Shown in pieces: positions 50,839 through 62,835 of a stretch of 64,000 bases of DNA. Source of the stretch: Beverwykella pulmonaria (taxonomy: Eukaryota > Ascomycota > Dothideomycetes > Pleosporales > Melanommataceae). A program made the translations under genes and the position numbers. The notes under the pieces are model-generated. The model made no database searches and was not told where the DNA came from. It worked only from the letters and a program-made list of their open reading frames with translations. The stretch is from the NCBI GenBank assembly GCA_001599595.1, contig BCHH01000001.1:2327837-2391836 (forward strand). The letters are read 5' to 3'. How positions within the stretch are numbered: position 1 is the first letter of the stretch; the number at the start of each line of letters is the position of its first letter.

Positions 50839-51423
50839 CCCCCTTGTCTACCCTTCCTACCTGGATTCGTATATACTGACCACTTCTCAGAACTCGGTTA
50901 GGCCTTTACAGCACCGAATGGAAGGCGTATTCCTGCATCGACATCATCAATTCCACCATCCCCAATGACAACAACAAAAACAACAGGAGGGGTCCAATTT
51001 GACTTTATTAGGAATGAAGATGTAGGAGAAAGGAGAAATCAAGGAAGTGGAGGTAGAGCATGGAAACGGCAGCTCATGAAACATAACAATGGACCTACCT
51101 TTAGATATGATACCTACAACAGAAAGATCAATTGCGTAAATAGATTCGTCTTAAGGAACACGTCAAACCATGCGGCCATGTCTTCGACTATTATCAACGT
51201 CTTAGCTCATTTCAACCGTGCACAGCGAGTGATACCACCACCAACTCATGCAAATGCCCTCGCTCTGTATCAAAAGCCTCAAGTGCTTCATACACTATCG
51301 AAGAATCGCGTCACATCACATCCGCATGAAATCACTTTCAATATCGCAAAACCTCATATAACCACCAAAAGAACACAAAAAATCACATTGGAAGTAACTA
51401 CCTAGAGACTAGAATCATAGAGT
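50839..51423. other. Intergenic, with an unsupported 146-codon frame
   Basis: A plus-strand frame at 50965-51405 (Thr/Asn/His-rich, no motif) runs into the 3' flank of acrB. It could be a small gene or more of the decayed locus; I cannot support either. Confidence 0.4.
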
Positions 51424-54419
51424 CTACCAGCCGCTAATCGGACTAGCCAGACCTGTACTACCACTCGTCGGACTCCTCGTCATCATGGGCTTAACACTCG
51501 GCGCAGGACTCATCGGATCGCGCTGGCTTGAGCTCTGGCTAGAAGTCCCCGAGCTGAGACTTCCGCTGCCATTGCTTCCCTTCCGCCCATTGAGCAATCC
51601 TTCGACGCGGAAGTGATGGGACATGAGGGCGTTTGACGGAGAGGCCGTGTCGTCGAAGCTATCGGTAAAGCCAGATATGTTGGAGAGCATCGAAGACGAG
51701 CGACCACGACCACCTCGCATAGAACCGGGAGTGCTGTTCACTTGACCTGCCAGGTTGGGGAACGTAAAGCTGGTGAAAGCATTGGCGTGAGGAGACATGC
51801 TGGTTGTACCAGGAAGGGGGCCTTCAGGGGTCGTAGGAACGGATTGTGGCTGCTGAGACTGTTGGAGAAGAAGGGACTCGTAATGCTGAATTGTCTGCAT
51901 GATCTGGGTGGTCGAGAGATTGTATTCAGTAGTGCGGCGTTCGTAGCTATTGATGTTGCTGCGATACTGGTTCTCGACATTGATTCGTTCTTGCATGAGC
52001 ACGAGACGTTCCTGCTGTTTCCTTTGCTTGGCAGAGAAACCTTCCTTGTTGGCAGTGATGAGACGTTCATGCTGCTCGTTGAGCCTCGTCTGCCTTTGGA
52101 GAAGACGCTCTCTCTTCTGAATGGCAGTAGCAATATCTGACTCGATGCTGCTGGCTTGACGATCAAACCCGCTCTTGACGGAGTCAAACTCGGCTGATAT
52201 AGCGTTCTTGTTGTCTCGTTCTTTCTGCCACTCCTGTTTGGTGGTAGCAGCCTCCTCGATATCGTCTTCTGGAATCTCCCCAAGAGCTTCAACTTGAAGG
52301 GAAAGATCAATGGTGGCGTCTTCAGCTTGACGAATATTTTGGGTAAATTGAAGAACCCTTTGGCGCTGACGTTCGTCACTGCCACCGGCGTTTGCAAGGC
52401 GATTGCTCAAGGTATCCACCTCTTTCTTGACAGCCTGGACTGAAACCTTGTGGTCCTTCCGATTTCGCTTCAGACGATTCCGGTGATCCTGGAGCTTCTG
52501 GTCGGCGGCAGCGATCGAATTCTTCAAAGTAGTTGTTGGTGAAGAAGGGCGCAAAGTTTGATGTGGCGGAGGTGATGCAATGGAAGCTGGATCTTCAGTA
52601 AGTCTGGAAACAAATTGAGCACTGTATGGTTATGCTCACCTTGTTCGGCAATAGGGCCGGTCGAGGTAATAAGGCTAGTGGAATAGAAGACTTCACGATC
52701 TGTGGTCCGGACGAACTCGCAATAATAGTTCGAAAGGGCCGTTAGACCGAAAATTTCTCCCGTCCAAAAGCCTGTTCCCTCTTCATTCCCATAGCCTTGT
52801 GACGAGCTCTGGTGAATCCGTGTCGAACTCCAATCAGCACCGTTTACGCGTATGTAGAATGGCTTAGACTTGTCAATCCCGGATCCAGCGCTCCCATTTT
52901 GCTCCATCTGCGCCCCATCTGACTCGTCCCTACTGTACAAGCTGACACGAAACGAAATGTCACTGTGCCCAACTTTTGATATCCAAACTCGATCATCTTC
53001 CGATCTCCAAACAGCGTCTCCAATGTGATTTGCATCTTTTGCGTTAGCCTCTCCAGCGTCATTCGCCGCCCGGCTACTTTCCATCTCTTTTAAAACTGTA
53101 ACTTTTGTGCTTGCAAGTGCCGCCCAAAACGGCTGCTGACTCCGAACATGCGTAGCTTGCTTCCTCTTCTTCCTGCTACTACTTGCCTTGTCCTTGGTAT
53201 TTGTTGCGGGCGACGGCCCGGGTGGGCGACCGTCGGTGCTCGAAGAGCTAGGTAGATCCGCGTTGGCGTCGAGGTTGATCGAGTTACTGCGTGGAAGGTG
53301 GTTGCCGGCTTCGGGGTCGGTTTTCTTGCCGGTTGGCAATGTATGAGCGGCTTCTCGCCTGGAAAGAGATCGCCGGATAATGCGAACGACGCCTTGTGCT
53401 AGAATATGAACACCCAATATGGTCCTAGGCCATCCATGGGGGGTTGAAAAACTTTCCGAATAAGAAGGGGTACTGGGTGGGCTCGTCAAAAAATCCAGGC
53501 CTCCCCGGGCGAGCCCGGTCCATAGAAAATGGACGATGTGTTGCCGGAGAGGCCTGAATCTGAAGAGGTGATTCGAAAGGACGATGACGAAACAGATGAA
53601 TATGCTGTTCGTCGTGCCACTCTTCCCTGCCGCAGCGCCTCCAAGGGCAATGGCGATGACGGCCTGGGCGAGATCGAGGAGGAAATTTTGTACAGGCACC
53701 CATAGGAGGAGCCAGGTGAGGAGTATGAAGACGTCTGCGAAGACGATGGTGAAGACGGAGGGGGTCCCGCCGGAGCCTTGGAATATGTCGGTAAAGGAGG
53801 GAAAGGCGGAGAGGGCAGAGAGGGGGCTGCCGGCTTGGGGAGGGACGAAGGTGAGGGTTGCGAAGAGGAACTGGACGATGGTGAGGACGGTGGGGGGGAG
53901 TTGGAGGAGGAGGATCAGGATAGCGAGGACGTCCCGCAGAGGACAGGACGAGAGAATGGTGGTGACTACGGTGAGCATGTTGGCCTTGAAGAGGGGGGGA
54001 GTCTTGTGGCCGTTGGCATCGCCGCGGCGGAGAGTCGTGTGAGGCGCAGGGTCGAGGGGGCCGTTGCCCGCGGCGTTGTACTGGCCACGGCAGGCTTCGA
54101 GGCCGTCGAGAGAAACCTCTGAGCCCGCGCGTGCCCTCTCCTCGGCGGACGCAGAGCCGGCCATGTGTGGTGGATTGAGTGCACTCGGGCCCTGGGCGAG
54201 GTCCGAGGTGCTGCTGGCCGGCTGCGTCATGGTGTTGTTGTTGTTGTCTACTCCGTTCGAGAGCGGCGGCGAGGGCGGATGGGGCCCTCCATTGGCGTGG
54301 CCGTTGAGCTGGGGGTTGCTCTTCTGCTTGGTGATGCGCTTGCCGGGAGCCGCGAGGCCATTCTCGTGTCGCTTGTCGTGCTGGTTCGCATTCCCGTTCC
54401 TCTGTTTCTTCGTCACCAT
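51424..54419 (-). CDS. acrB: AcrB-like ubiquitination-network membrane protein
   Basis: Resembles Aspergillus nidulans AcrB, a coiled-coil membrane protein of the CreB/CreC deubiquitination network whose loss alters acriflavine resistance and carbon regulation. Exons 52640-54419 and 51424-52592 (intron 52593-52639); 982 aa, close to the family length. N-terminal ~140 residues are low-complexity and polar. Several membrane segments follow between residues ~145 and ~300 (VLAILILLLQLPPTVLTIVQ, VFADVFILLTWLLLWVPV, SIFICFVIVLSNHLF). A globular region contains NGADWSSTRIHQ and LTALSNYYCEFVRTTDREVF. A coiled coil occupies ~610-790. The tail is Ser/Gly/Pro-rich. The join IAEQ|DPASIASPPP keeps frame. 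Confidence 0.88.
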
Positions 54420-55931
54420 TAAGGCGCGGGTGGGCGGCGGACGGTTTCCCCGGGTCGACTCGACTGCTGCACAGGACGAGCCAGACTGGAAAAACAGGAG
54501 CCGCTGCTCACTGGGGGTGGAGGGGGTGGTCGTGTGCTGCGGGCGAGGTGTGTTTGTGGGACTGTCGTGGGAGGCAGTAGAGTCAAAGCCGACTCGCGAG
54601 TGCCTTGGACGCCGCTAGCCCACCGATCTGACGGAAGATGCCATCTGCTAGCCAAGTCGCAGCCCACGCCGACCAAGGGACAATTTCTGTCATTCTAAGC
54701 TAGGTGCGACGCCCGGGGCAAAGGGGACGACTGGATGCGCGCTTCCACAGGCAGAGAGCAGCGCGGCGGCGGCGGGAATATGGTGCATTGTTCCGCGATC
54801 TCTTTGCTGCTTCCTGCCCTCTGCTAGACTGCCTCCAACCAAAGTTTCAGGCGTCGTTCTTTTTCCCACCAGCAATCAACACCACATCATGCCACCCTCT
54901 TCTGCTACTGTTGCTACTGCTGCTACTGCTGCTGCTACTGCACCCGCAAGTGGTCGTAGCCGCAGCTTCCGAACTCGCTGAATATGGAGTCGCGCAGCGG
55001 CTGCCAAACGCCCACCGGCTCGCATCTCTGCCCTCACGCACCGTCGATCACCCCAAAAGGGAGCCCCGATTCAAGGATCGCTGACTCAATGCCTAGAAGA
55101 GGACTGAGCGCTGTGCTGTCTAACCACAACAACGTTCATGCAGCGCGCTTTTCTTTTTGCCGTCGCCGGCGCCCCCAGATCCCTTAGGGCCCCTCTTTCT
55201 CCTTAGTTACTGCCCTGCCACCGTGTCTGTCTGCCGGCCGCCTGTCTCGCTCTCGCACAAACACTTCCGTCGGACAAACAAACGCTGCTGGCGGGAGCCA
55301 ATTACTGTGCGGCGGGTACCATTTTAGCCCATCTTATTCATTTCCGTAGCCGGGTTCCCCCTGAGCAGGATGCTTCGTTTTATCTGCGATGGCTGCGAGG
55401 ATACGGCGAGGCAGCGAATCAATGGCTCCCTCATCCCGTCAGAGCAGCACCGCACACCGCATCGCCCGCGAGCGTGCATCTGAAGGGAAAATTGCTGGCC
55501 GACCCCGCGGTTGCCAGCCTTCTTACTCACCCCTCACGCACCTCATCGGCTCTTTGTAAGACCTGGTCCTGAGGTCGTGGCCCCATTCCTGCCCCATCTG
55601 TCAGCGCAACGCACGTGAACGTCGCAATTTGTTTTCATCTCTGTATCTTGGATTGGCTGGCAGATCATTCGGCTGTTCTGCACTCGGAAGTTTTCTCATC
55701 CTATTGTGTTACCTGGAAACCGTCGCGCCCCTCCACACAGGGCCGACATGGAAGCTTGACATGTGCAGGCCAATAGCACTCTCCTCCAAAATGCACATTA
55801 GGAAATCCCGAAGGTCACGCGCTCAACGGGTATGCAGATCATCTGGAAAGATAACTTGGACTCTCTCTCTTGCCAGCTCCACAAATAATCACGGCAATTG
55901 TCTCGAAAAATGCGTGACATTGAAAGAAGCT
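54420..55931. other. 1.5-kb upstream region of acrB
   Basis: GC-rich near acrB. Includes a CTG/CTA triplet repeat at 54899-54945. The frames across it are short, overlapping and motif-free. Likely promoter and 5' leader of acrB and the 3' flank of the thioesterase gene. Confidence 0.45.
54899..54945. repeat. CTG/CTA trinucleotide repeat
   Basis: About 15 imperfect units of CTG, CTA and TTG in a row. It lies ~480 bp upstream of the acrB start codon, outside any supported coding exon. Confidence 0.8.
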
Positions 55932-57045
55932 TTATGGATTCGCTGCGCTGCCCATGTCTTCCTTAGCGTCTGGCATGTCCCAGCTCCCCTTTTCCAGTTC
56001 CCGTACTCGCTTGATCAAGTCGTTGACTCGATTCCCGTACTTCTCTTTGGCTTGCTCCTGCAACTCAAACGTTTCCCTGAATTTGTCAACCATGAAGGGT
56101 TTGAGTGGAGATTTGCGGGCGACCTTGTAGTCATAGACTACTATATCCTCGACACACCTAGCTGCGGGCCGGCGATGCACCTCTGACAATATCAGTACAT
56201 CAAGAATGAAGTGGTCAGTATCCGAATTCGGCAGGTTCCTCAGTTTATGCAACACCGTCACCCTGTCGGGCCATGTCATTGGCTAGGGGAAGAAGTTAGC
56301 AAGCCTCGGTCGGGTGCTCACCACGGTAATCTGTACATACAAACTTGTAGTCGGTTCGAATGCTGCGTAGAATGAGGCCAACATCCGTCGGCGTCATGAG
56401 CCTTCTCCATTCAGCCTGGTGAACAGGGTCCAGGACATTGGCGAAGTTTAAAGTCCAGTTCACCCGAGCGGATTCCGCATATCGATTGTAGACGACCTGC
56501 ACAGAGTAGGTAGCTGTTACAAGCAGCATTCAAGGGTGGAATGCATACGTTATTGACGTGACCCTTGAAGTAGTTTAGCTATCCGATCTTGTGCTTCCAA
56601 AGAATTGTTTCGTCGAGTATTTTCTCACCATGCTGTCCTGTACGCATGCGGCAAGTCTGTGTTAGCCGTTGCACAGCAGTATTGGACAAGGCCGAGTTTG
56701 TACCATTTCGCCCCAAACGACCTGCTGTCGGAAAAGCCCAGTCCGATTCTTTCCCGTGAGGAAGCCCTCACTGCCAGCCAGCAACTCTCTCCAATCTGTA
56801 ACCATCTCTTGTAGTATTGAACCTGCTTCCTTTGTCTGTGATGCATCTAGGCCAAACATGATGCACTTCCCAATACGCGTTTTGAGATCCGAAAGCCATC
56901 GCGGACTGAGCGACGCAGTGGTGGGCGCGCCACTGCCAGAGGTTGTCGATTGGTATCGTGTATTGCGTGCTACAAGCCGAATGCTTGGTCGGAAAGACGT
57001 AGGAGCTGGGCTTGAGAGCACGAAGCGCGCCAGACGCTGTCGCAT
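55932..57045 (-). CDS. Mitochondrial hot-dog (4HBT-type) thioesterase with two microexons
   Basis: Probable acyl-CoA thioesterase of the hot-dog fold. Exons: 56704-57045, 56629-56637 (9 nt), 56549-56563 (15 nt), 56341-56496 and 55932-56282; introns 66, 65, 52 and 58 nt, all GT..AG; 290 aa. Spliced, the catalytic region reads VVWGEM|DSM|GHVNN|VVYNRYAESARVNW, the expected 4HBT motif with its active-site Asp. Without the microexons this motif is lost, which supports the model strongly. N-terminal residues (MRQRLARFVLSSPAPTSFRP) form a mitochondrial presequence. Exon 5 carries DTDHFILDVLILSEVHRRPA and ARCVEDIVVYDYK. The acyl substrate is unknown. Head-to-head with a LYR gene, 298 bp away. Confidence 0.9.
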
Positions 57046-57343
57046 TGTGGGCAGGAAGTCTTCTACTCAATTTTCTTAAAGTTTGCCAGGTGCATTGGAG
57101 AGGAAGAAGCGGTTGAAGCAAGTGGTATCTTGTTGACGGTAATAAGTTGTTGCGGTGGTTTGCGACCCTCCAAATTCTAGCCCTACGTCAGATCGGTCCA
57201 AGCTCCTTCCAATTGGCTAGGCCCGCCACTAGTGCCGACCTCCATCTTCAATCAACCTCGATGCTTTCGACACGAACACGATAACACGCTGGCTCTACGT
57301 CTCTCGTATTTGCTAACTTGCCTCGAAATTCAGCCTGGAGAAA
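57046..57343. promoter_or_regulatory. Divergent promoter thioesterase / LYR protein
   Basis: 298 bp between two head-to-head genes whose products are both likely mitochondrial. No specific site was recognised. Confidence 0.4.
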
Positions 57344-57764
57344 ATGACTTCCACCAATCCCGCGCTCCGCTACCAAGTTATCCGGGTATATAAAGGTGCC
57401 GGCAAGCCCCCACCTTTCGAGGAATTTGGAATAACACTGCACAGAACTGCTCTTTATGGGACGGGAGTACCCCCATGGATACGACTACTTTCGAACGCGG
57501 CTCCACAAGGCGTTTGCCAGTCAGCAGCATCTCACGGATGAAGAGCAGATTAAAAAAGGGATCGAGAAGGCTGAGTATGTGAAGAAGGGTAAGCAACTCT
57601 CACGAGAATAGGTCGTCAAGGGCTGACAATCAACCCCAGAAATCGAAGCCTTGTATGATTGTCTATTCACGTGTTACGAAAAGGTATTGTTGACACTCAT
57701 TCCCGTTTACAGGTATTTTCTGAAGCGGTACCGCACCCTACGCCAGCGATATGGTAAGACCTAG
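57344..57764 (+). CDS. LYR-motif protein, LYRM5/ETFRF1-like
   Basis: Small mitochondrial LYR protein; the closest animal relative I recall, LYRM5, regulates electron-transfer flavoprotein. Exons 57344-57395, 57445-57588, 57640-57652 (13 nt) and 57713-57764; introns 49, 51 and 60 nt; 86 aa. Joined, the protein reads [19 protein letters not shown] with L-R-Y in the LYR position, [18 protein letters not shown], and finally [20 protein letters not shown], the conserved end. Each join keeps frame, including both sides of the 13-nt exon. Tail-to-tail with the methyltransferase gene, 88 bp apart. Confidence 0.9.
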
Positions 57765-57852
57765 GAGATCCGTCTCCGCGCAATGCCATCAAAGCCAAAC
57801 TTAGCCGTTGCCCATGGGATATCTTAAATGAAATGGTATGCGAGTTCAAAGC

Positions 57853-59265
57853 TTACACTTTGGTACACCACCAAACTCCAACTTCCAAACATTCTCCGCT
57901 AGAAGCACCCTTCTGCTCCAGAAGGTTTGTCATCATCGAGCCCCACCAGCGCTGCCATTCCTCCTGGTTTTTCCCGCTAACTTCCTTTAACAGCGGCTCC
58001 AAGCTTTCGATCATCTGGATGACCACAAGCAGTGCCGTATACCTGAGGGCGGCTTGTTCTTCACTAAGTGTAGAGCCATCCGGTCCCATGCTGCCCTTCT
58101 TTCCCCTCCCTACTTCACTGCCGCGACGTTTGGAAGGATTGCGTCCGGCCGCATCTTCTCGCTCCCACCGTAATTCACCAAGCGGAATTGCCACTCTCCG
58201 ATTTTCCACATTGCACAGGGCCTCTGTCTCCTGGAGCAGCATTTGCGATATACGCGCACAGGGCGTAGGTGACAACTTTCTTTTGTCCAAGGCCTCCTGT
58301 ATCCATGCATTTGAATCTTGGAGATATTTATTGTGGACGTCGGTAAACGGTGTTATTGGCGAGATCAGGAATGTTCTTGTTGCCACTGCGCAGGCGTACT
58401 CTTCCGCAATCTTTCCTGGCGGTGGTGGTGGGTGCGGCAGGATTGATCGAATGATATGATCTGTCTCCCAAATTTCCAATGTTCCCCCTGACTTCAGTAT
58501 CCGCATTGCTTCGTCAAGTATCCTCTGGGATGGCGAGCCAAGCGGCACTACCATGCTCATATCCTTCATTACCACAATGTCGAATTCTCCGTCGTCGAAT
58601 GGCAATGGCACTTTGCGCAAGTCATGCTGCACGAACCGCCAATCGATTCCCTGTCGCCGCAGGTCTCCCGCCAGGGGAACAATATCCAGTCCAGTGAAGG
58701 ACACGTCTTCGAAGCCTGCTCCTCTCAAGTACTCGTGACAGAGCGATGACCAGTATCCACTGCCACAGGCAACCTCAAGCACCTTTCTAGGCGGATGTTG
58801 CCGAGACGGGGTAGAGCCTAGAGCTCGACCAAGGACGGACGTTGCGAGGAGGGACTGCAGGTTTTGTCTGTGGAGCTCCGGAAGGTCGCAAGGCAGCGGG
58901 TAGGGGAGGTCTCGAAGGTATCGTCGTCCATGGCGGAGAACGAAGGGGTTCGACAAGGGCAAGATGTCCTCTTTTGTGCTCTGGGTCGAGGCGCTCGAGA
59001 TAGAGGCGCGCGTTGCATCCATCGAGGCTCCTGGGGTCGGCGCAGGCGCAGGCGAAGTCGAGCTCGATGCTCCCGATATTATTATTCTTCCAAGTGCGTC
59101 AGTTGTTGTCAGGTCCCATTGCTTCGCCTCGGCCGTCTTTGGTCTTATCGGGACGCCGCTGGCATTGCCGCCGGTGTAGCGATACTGAGGCACAGGTCAG
59201 AATGATGACATGTCTTCACACGGGATGTCATCAGGAGAGAGGCACACCATTAACCATTCCGCCAT
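57853..59265 (-). CDS. SAM-dependent methyltransferase
   Basis: Class I methyltransferase of unknown substrate. Motif I is VLEVACGSGYWSS, then FTGLDIVP (motif II region), FDIVVMKDMS and LKSGGTLEIWETDH (post-motifs). I read exon 1 as a tiny 59248-59265 (ATG...MAEWLM), intron 59185-59247, exon 2 57853-59184, because the main frame lacks a good ATG at its 5' end (it begins GTG); total 449 aa. The exon 1 call is less certain than the rest. A start with the in-frame ATG at residue ~58 (MDATRAS) would remove the conserved-looking YRYTGG. The insert SKRRGSEVGRGKKGS in the C-terminal third is basic and disordered. No presequence or membrane segment. Confidence 0.8.
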
Positions 59266-60506
59266 GTTGACACCCTGCCCCACTGGCTAGCGTGAACTCG
59301 ATATTAGGCCTTTCCCAAGTCGTCCGATAAGCACGTGCGGGCCGGGGCATCGGAGAGCGATAAATAAACGACGAAAGGCGCAGCAGGAAGGCGGCGTGGC
59401 TGCTCAGCGGACGGACGCGATGTGGTCGGGGAAGGAGAACGGAGGCATGGCGGAGATGTTAGAAACTGTGCAAGTGTTTCGTACACAGAGTCCGGCTGTA
59501 GAGAGCCTGTCGCCTCAGGTGAGCAGGTGAACAGCTCCAAGACTCAGTTTGGGACCGCAACCGAGACCCTTTTCACACGGTGTTCCAATCAGGGTTGCGG
59601 CTGCGCATCCTGCCCCAGACTCAATAATTAGCTGGGCAACACATCGCCGCCCTGAGCAGCGTATGGCAGCTCCGATCCTTTGGCGAGCCAGATGTGGCGC
59701 TCCCGATGTGGAAAACGTTCAGACAGGAAAGTAGAAATATGTGCATGGCTGAAAGCAGCGACCATCGCGCAAGATGGTGCAAGGACACATATGGCCACAC
59801 TTAAAATACAAGAACGCAGATTTAGTGCCCATTCAAAATCTCTAGCGTGAGTGTGGTTAACATCACGTGGTTAACATCACGTGTCACTGCGCCGGCAGAT
59901 TCCGTCTTCGGACGTCGCAGCGCTTGACATGGTGAAGTACCACGCCCACAGCATCACCTACCACTGCTATTCTTTTTCAGCACTCCGGTTGGGACAGCTT
60001 TCGACCGGTCTGGCACAATTGAGACTGCTTGTATAGCCGCATTCCCATGCTCCATCCCTCCGGCGTACGTATTGCGCCTCTTCTATCCGCCTCTTGTGTT
60101 GTCTTCTCCAGCTTCACCTCAATCTGCTCTCCCCCACTGCAGCAGCTGACCGCGGTTAACACAGGCATCGGGACATCAATAGCAACCAGTGCTGTACACT
60201 CCGCCTCGACTTCGACACACGCCCACCTCGGCCGCCATACCACGCTCACTCGCTCTCGCTATCAACAGCAACCGCCCGCAAACCAAACCGGCGTCAATAC
60301 ATGCCGCACGGCGGCAGGCCATATCTTGCGCACGCATATGCTAGTGTGTTGTTCGCTCGCCCATGTTAAAACGAAGAAAAGCTCGTCATCGAACCCTACC
60401 TCCGACTTGATACCCCATCTCGAACCGCCTCCGAGCCCTCCCCATCATTCACCCTCACTACCCTGGGGCCTACCCGAATCTTCTGCCGCGATACGCGAGC
60501 CTATAA
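59266..60506. promoter_or_regulatory. Divergent upstream region methyltransferase / CCR4
   Basis: 1.24 kb. A 197-codon plus frame (60029-60622) overlaps the CCR4 start in another frame and has no motif. The paired CACGTG boxes at 59855-59883 are listed separately. Probably contains the long 5' leader of CCR4. Confidence 0.45.
59855..59883. promoter_or_regulatory. Tandem 14-bp repeat with two CACGTG E-boxes
   Basis: GGTTAACATCACGT occurs twice head to tail (59855-59868 and 59869-59882), placing CACGTG at 59864-59869 and 59878-59883, 14 bp apart. CACGTG is the core of basic helix-loop-helix factors such as Cbf1/Pho4-type proteins. Which flanking gene it serves is unknown. Confidence 0.6.
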
Positions 60507-62835
60507 ATGGCCGAGTACTCGGCCTACCAACGAGGAGCTGGCCAAACCTTCTATCCTCAACACGCACAACCCAACCTCCACTCTCGCAATCTCCCCAACC
60601 GTGTGCGGTCACCTACAACTAGCGGCCGGATACCCTTCAACAACGATACGCCCTCTCCATCGCGCTCCCCCGGGCCGCAGTCGCCTCAGCAATACAGCAT
60701 GTACAATCAAGGCCACGGGCACCAGGGTCACAACGTGATGATGAATGGCGGGACGAGCCACCAACGATACGCGATGCAGATGAATCTGGGCAAGCCATTT
60801 CAACATAACCAGAATCATCAACACCACGGTCATGCACATCAGCAGCATCAGGAGCATACAGGAAGCACCCATGGGGGACAATACAACCACCAGCACACGA
60901 TTTCGAGCGGCGGCATAACGAGCGCACAACCCCACTTCGCACCTAATCATCTCCAGAATGGCACACCAGGCAGCATACACAGTGGATTGAGCAAACCCCC
61001 GAACGAGCATTGGTCAGAACAACTGCAACTGGCGCAGATGGCGCGTGAGATGACGCAATCGCACTCTCATGCTCGAAACCACCCGAGTGTCAACAAGAAC
61101 GTGGTGGCTGGCACAACGAACGGTACGCAGAAAGAAGCAGATAAGGAAGAGAGGAACAGGCCCGCGGCCCCACGCGCCGAAGATGCGAAGGAGAACCACA
61201 TATGGACAATTCTCGATTTCGGTGGCCAAAACCTCAAGGTTATCACAAGCTCATTGTTCCAATATACCTTCCTGACGAAGCTCTATCTCAATTGCAACAA
61301 GCTCTCATTCCTGCCACCCGCAGTTGGACGGTTACGAAACCTCACACATCTTGATCTTTCCTTGAACGAACTCCGCTTCCTGCCACAAGAGATTGGCATG
61401 CTGGTGAACCTAAAACAACTTCTTCTTTTCGATAATCACCTCGACACCCTTCCCTACGAAATGGGATCCTTATACCAACTTGAGATGCTCGGAATCGAGG
61501 GTAATCCAATTCCAGACGAGCTGAAGTCAATTATTGTTGAACACGGAACTACAGAGCTGATCAAGCACTTCCGCGAAAACGCTCAAGGCCCTGACGCACC
61601 GCCCGAGCGAGACTGGATCGTTCTTGATGAAGTTCCAGATCCTGCACAGGAGACAGTCAGCGCATTGAGCTACAACATCTTGTGCGACAAGTACTGCACT
61701 CAGTCACAATACGGGTACACTCCCAGCGGTGCATTAGCTTGGGAACATCGTAGAGAAACTATTCTTGCAGAACTCCGAGAGCGAAATGCCGATTTCTTGT
61801 GCCTACAGGAGATTGACCAAGAGAGCTTCAACGACTACTTCCGTGCGTCGTTGGCACACAACGATTACAAGGGCGTTTTCTGGCCGAAGTCGAGAGCGAG
61901 AACAATGGCTGAAAAGGAAGCCAAACTTGTCGATGGGTGTGCGATATTCTACAAGCATTCCAAGTAAGTCGATCCGATGTGTATATCTACGAACGATGTC
62001 TCATTTGACTAGGTACATCCTCCTCGACAAGCAGCTCGTCGACTTTGCAAATACTGCCATCAACCGTCCAGATATGAAAGGCGAACATGACATATTCAAT
62101 CGAGTCATGCCCCGAGATGATATCGGTGTGCTTGCGTTCTTGGAAAATCGCGCGACAGGTTCAAGGTTGATTGTCGGAAACGTCCACGTGTTCTGGAATC
62201 CCGCATTCACGGATGTCAAACTTGTCCAGGTTGCAATCCTGATGGAGACAATCGCCAAGTTCGCCAATAAATGGGCAAAGTTCCCGGCTTGCACCGACAA
62301 AGTCGTATACAGGTTTACCAACGGAGACGGTGAAGATGGAAAGGAACCGGATGCTACGCAGGCACCAGGACCCTCTATGGAGTACTCGGATGGGTCTCAG
62401 ATTCCTCTGCTACTTTGTGGTGATTTCAACTCACTACCCAACTCAGGCATATATGACCTTATCGTACAAGGTGTATTACCCAACTCGCACTCGGACCTCG
62501 GCACCCGTAAGTACGGCAACTTCACCCGAGACGGTATATCCCATCCATTCAGTCTCAAGTCGAGCTACTCGGCAATCGGGGAATTAGCCTTTACAAACTA
62601 CACACCCAGCTTTGTTGGTGTGCTAGATTACATCTGGTACTCAACAAACACGCTCCAAGTCCTTGGTCTTCTCGGTGACATAGACAAGGATTATCTTCAG
62701 CGTGTTCCTGGTTTCCCGAATTATCACTTCCCTAGTGACCATGTCGCTCTGTACGCACAATACATGATTAAGAGTCGGAAAGAAAAGAAGGTGACGGAAA
62801 CCGACTTCGGCCAGGGTCGGGATCGCCGGTCATAA
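60507..62835 (+). CDS. CCR4: CCR4-NOT deadenylase subunit Ccr4
   Basis: Catalytic mRNA deadenylase. Exons 60507-61963 and 62013-62835 (intron 61964-62012, 49 nt, AA|G join); 759 aa. The first ~230 residues are Gln/His/Asn-rich and disordered. Leucine-rich repeats follow (LTKLYLNCNKLSFLPPAVG, LTHLDLSLNELRFLPQEIG), which in yeast bind Caf1. The EEP nuclease domain from ~390 has VSALSYNILCDKYC, the metal site FLCLQEID, VGNVHVFWNP, LLCGDFNSLPNSGIYDL and a terminal SDHVALYAQY; all key residues are present. Start MAEYSAYQRG. Confidence 0.95.

Noticed and set aside
50965..51405. 146-codon frame between the NACHT relic and acrB
   Set aside because: No motif and no supporting context; could be chance or decayed sequence, so not called as a gene.
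60029..60622. 197-codon frame upstream of CCR4
   Set aside because: Overlaps the CCR4 start in another frame, is Ser/Thr/Pro-rich without motifs, and probably reflects the leader's composition.
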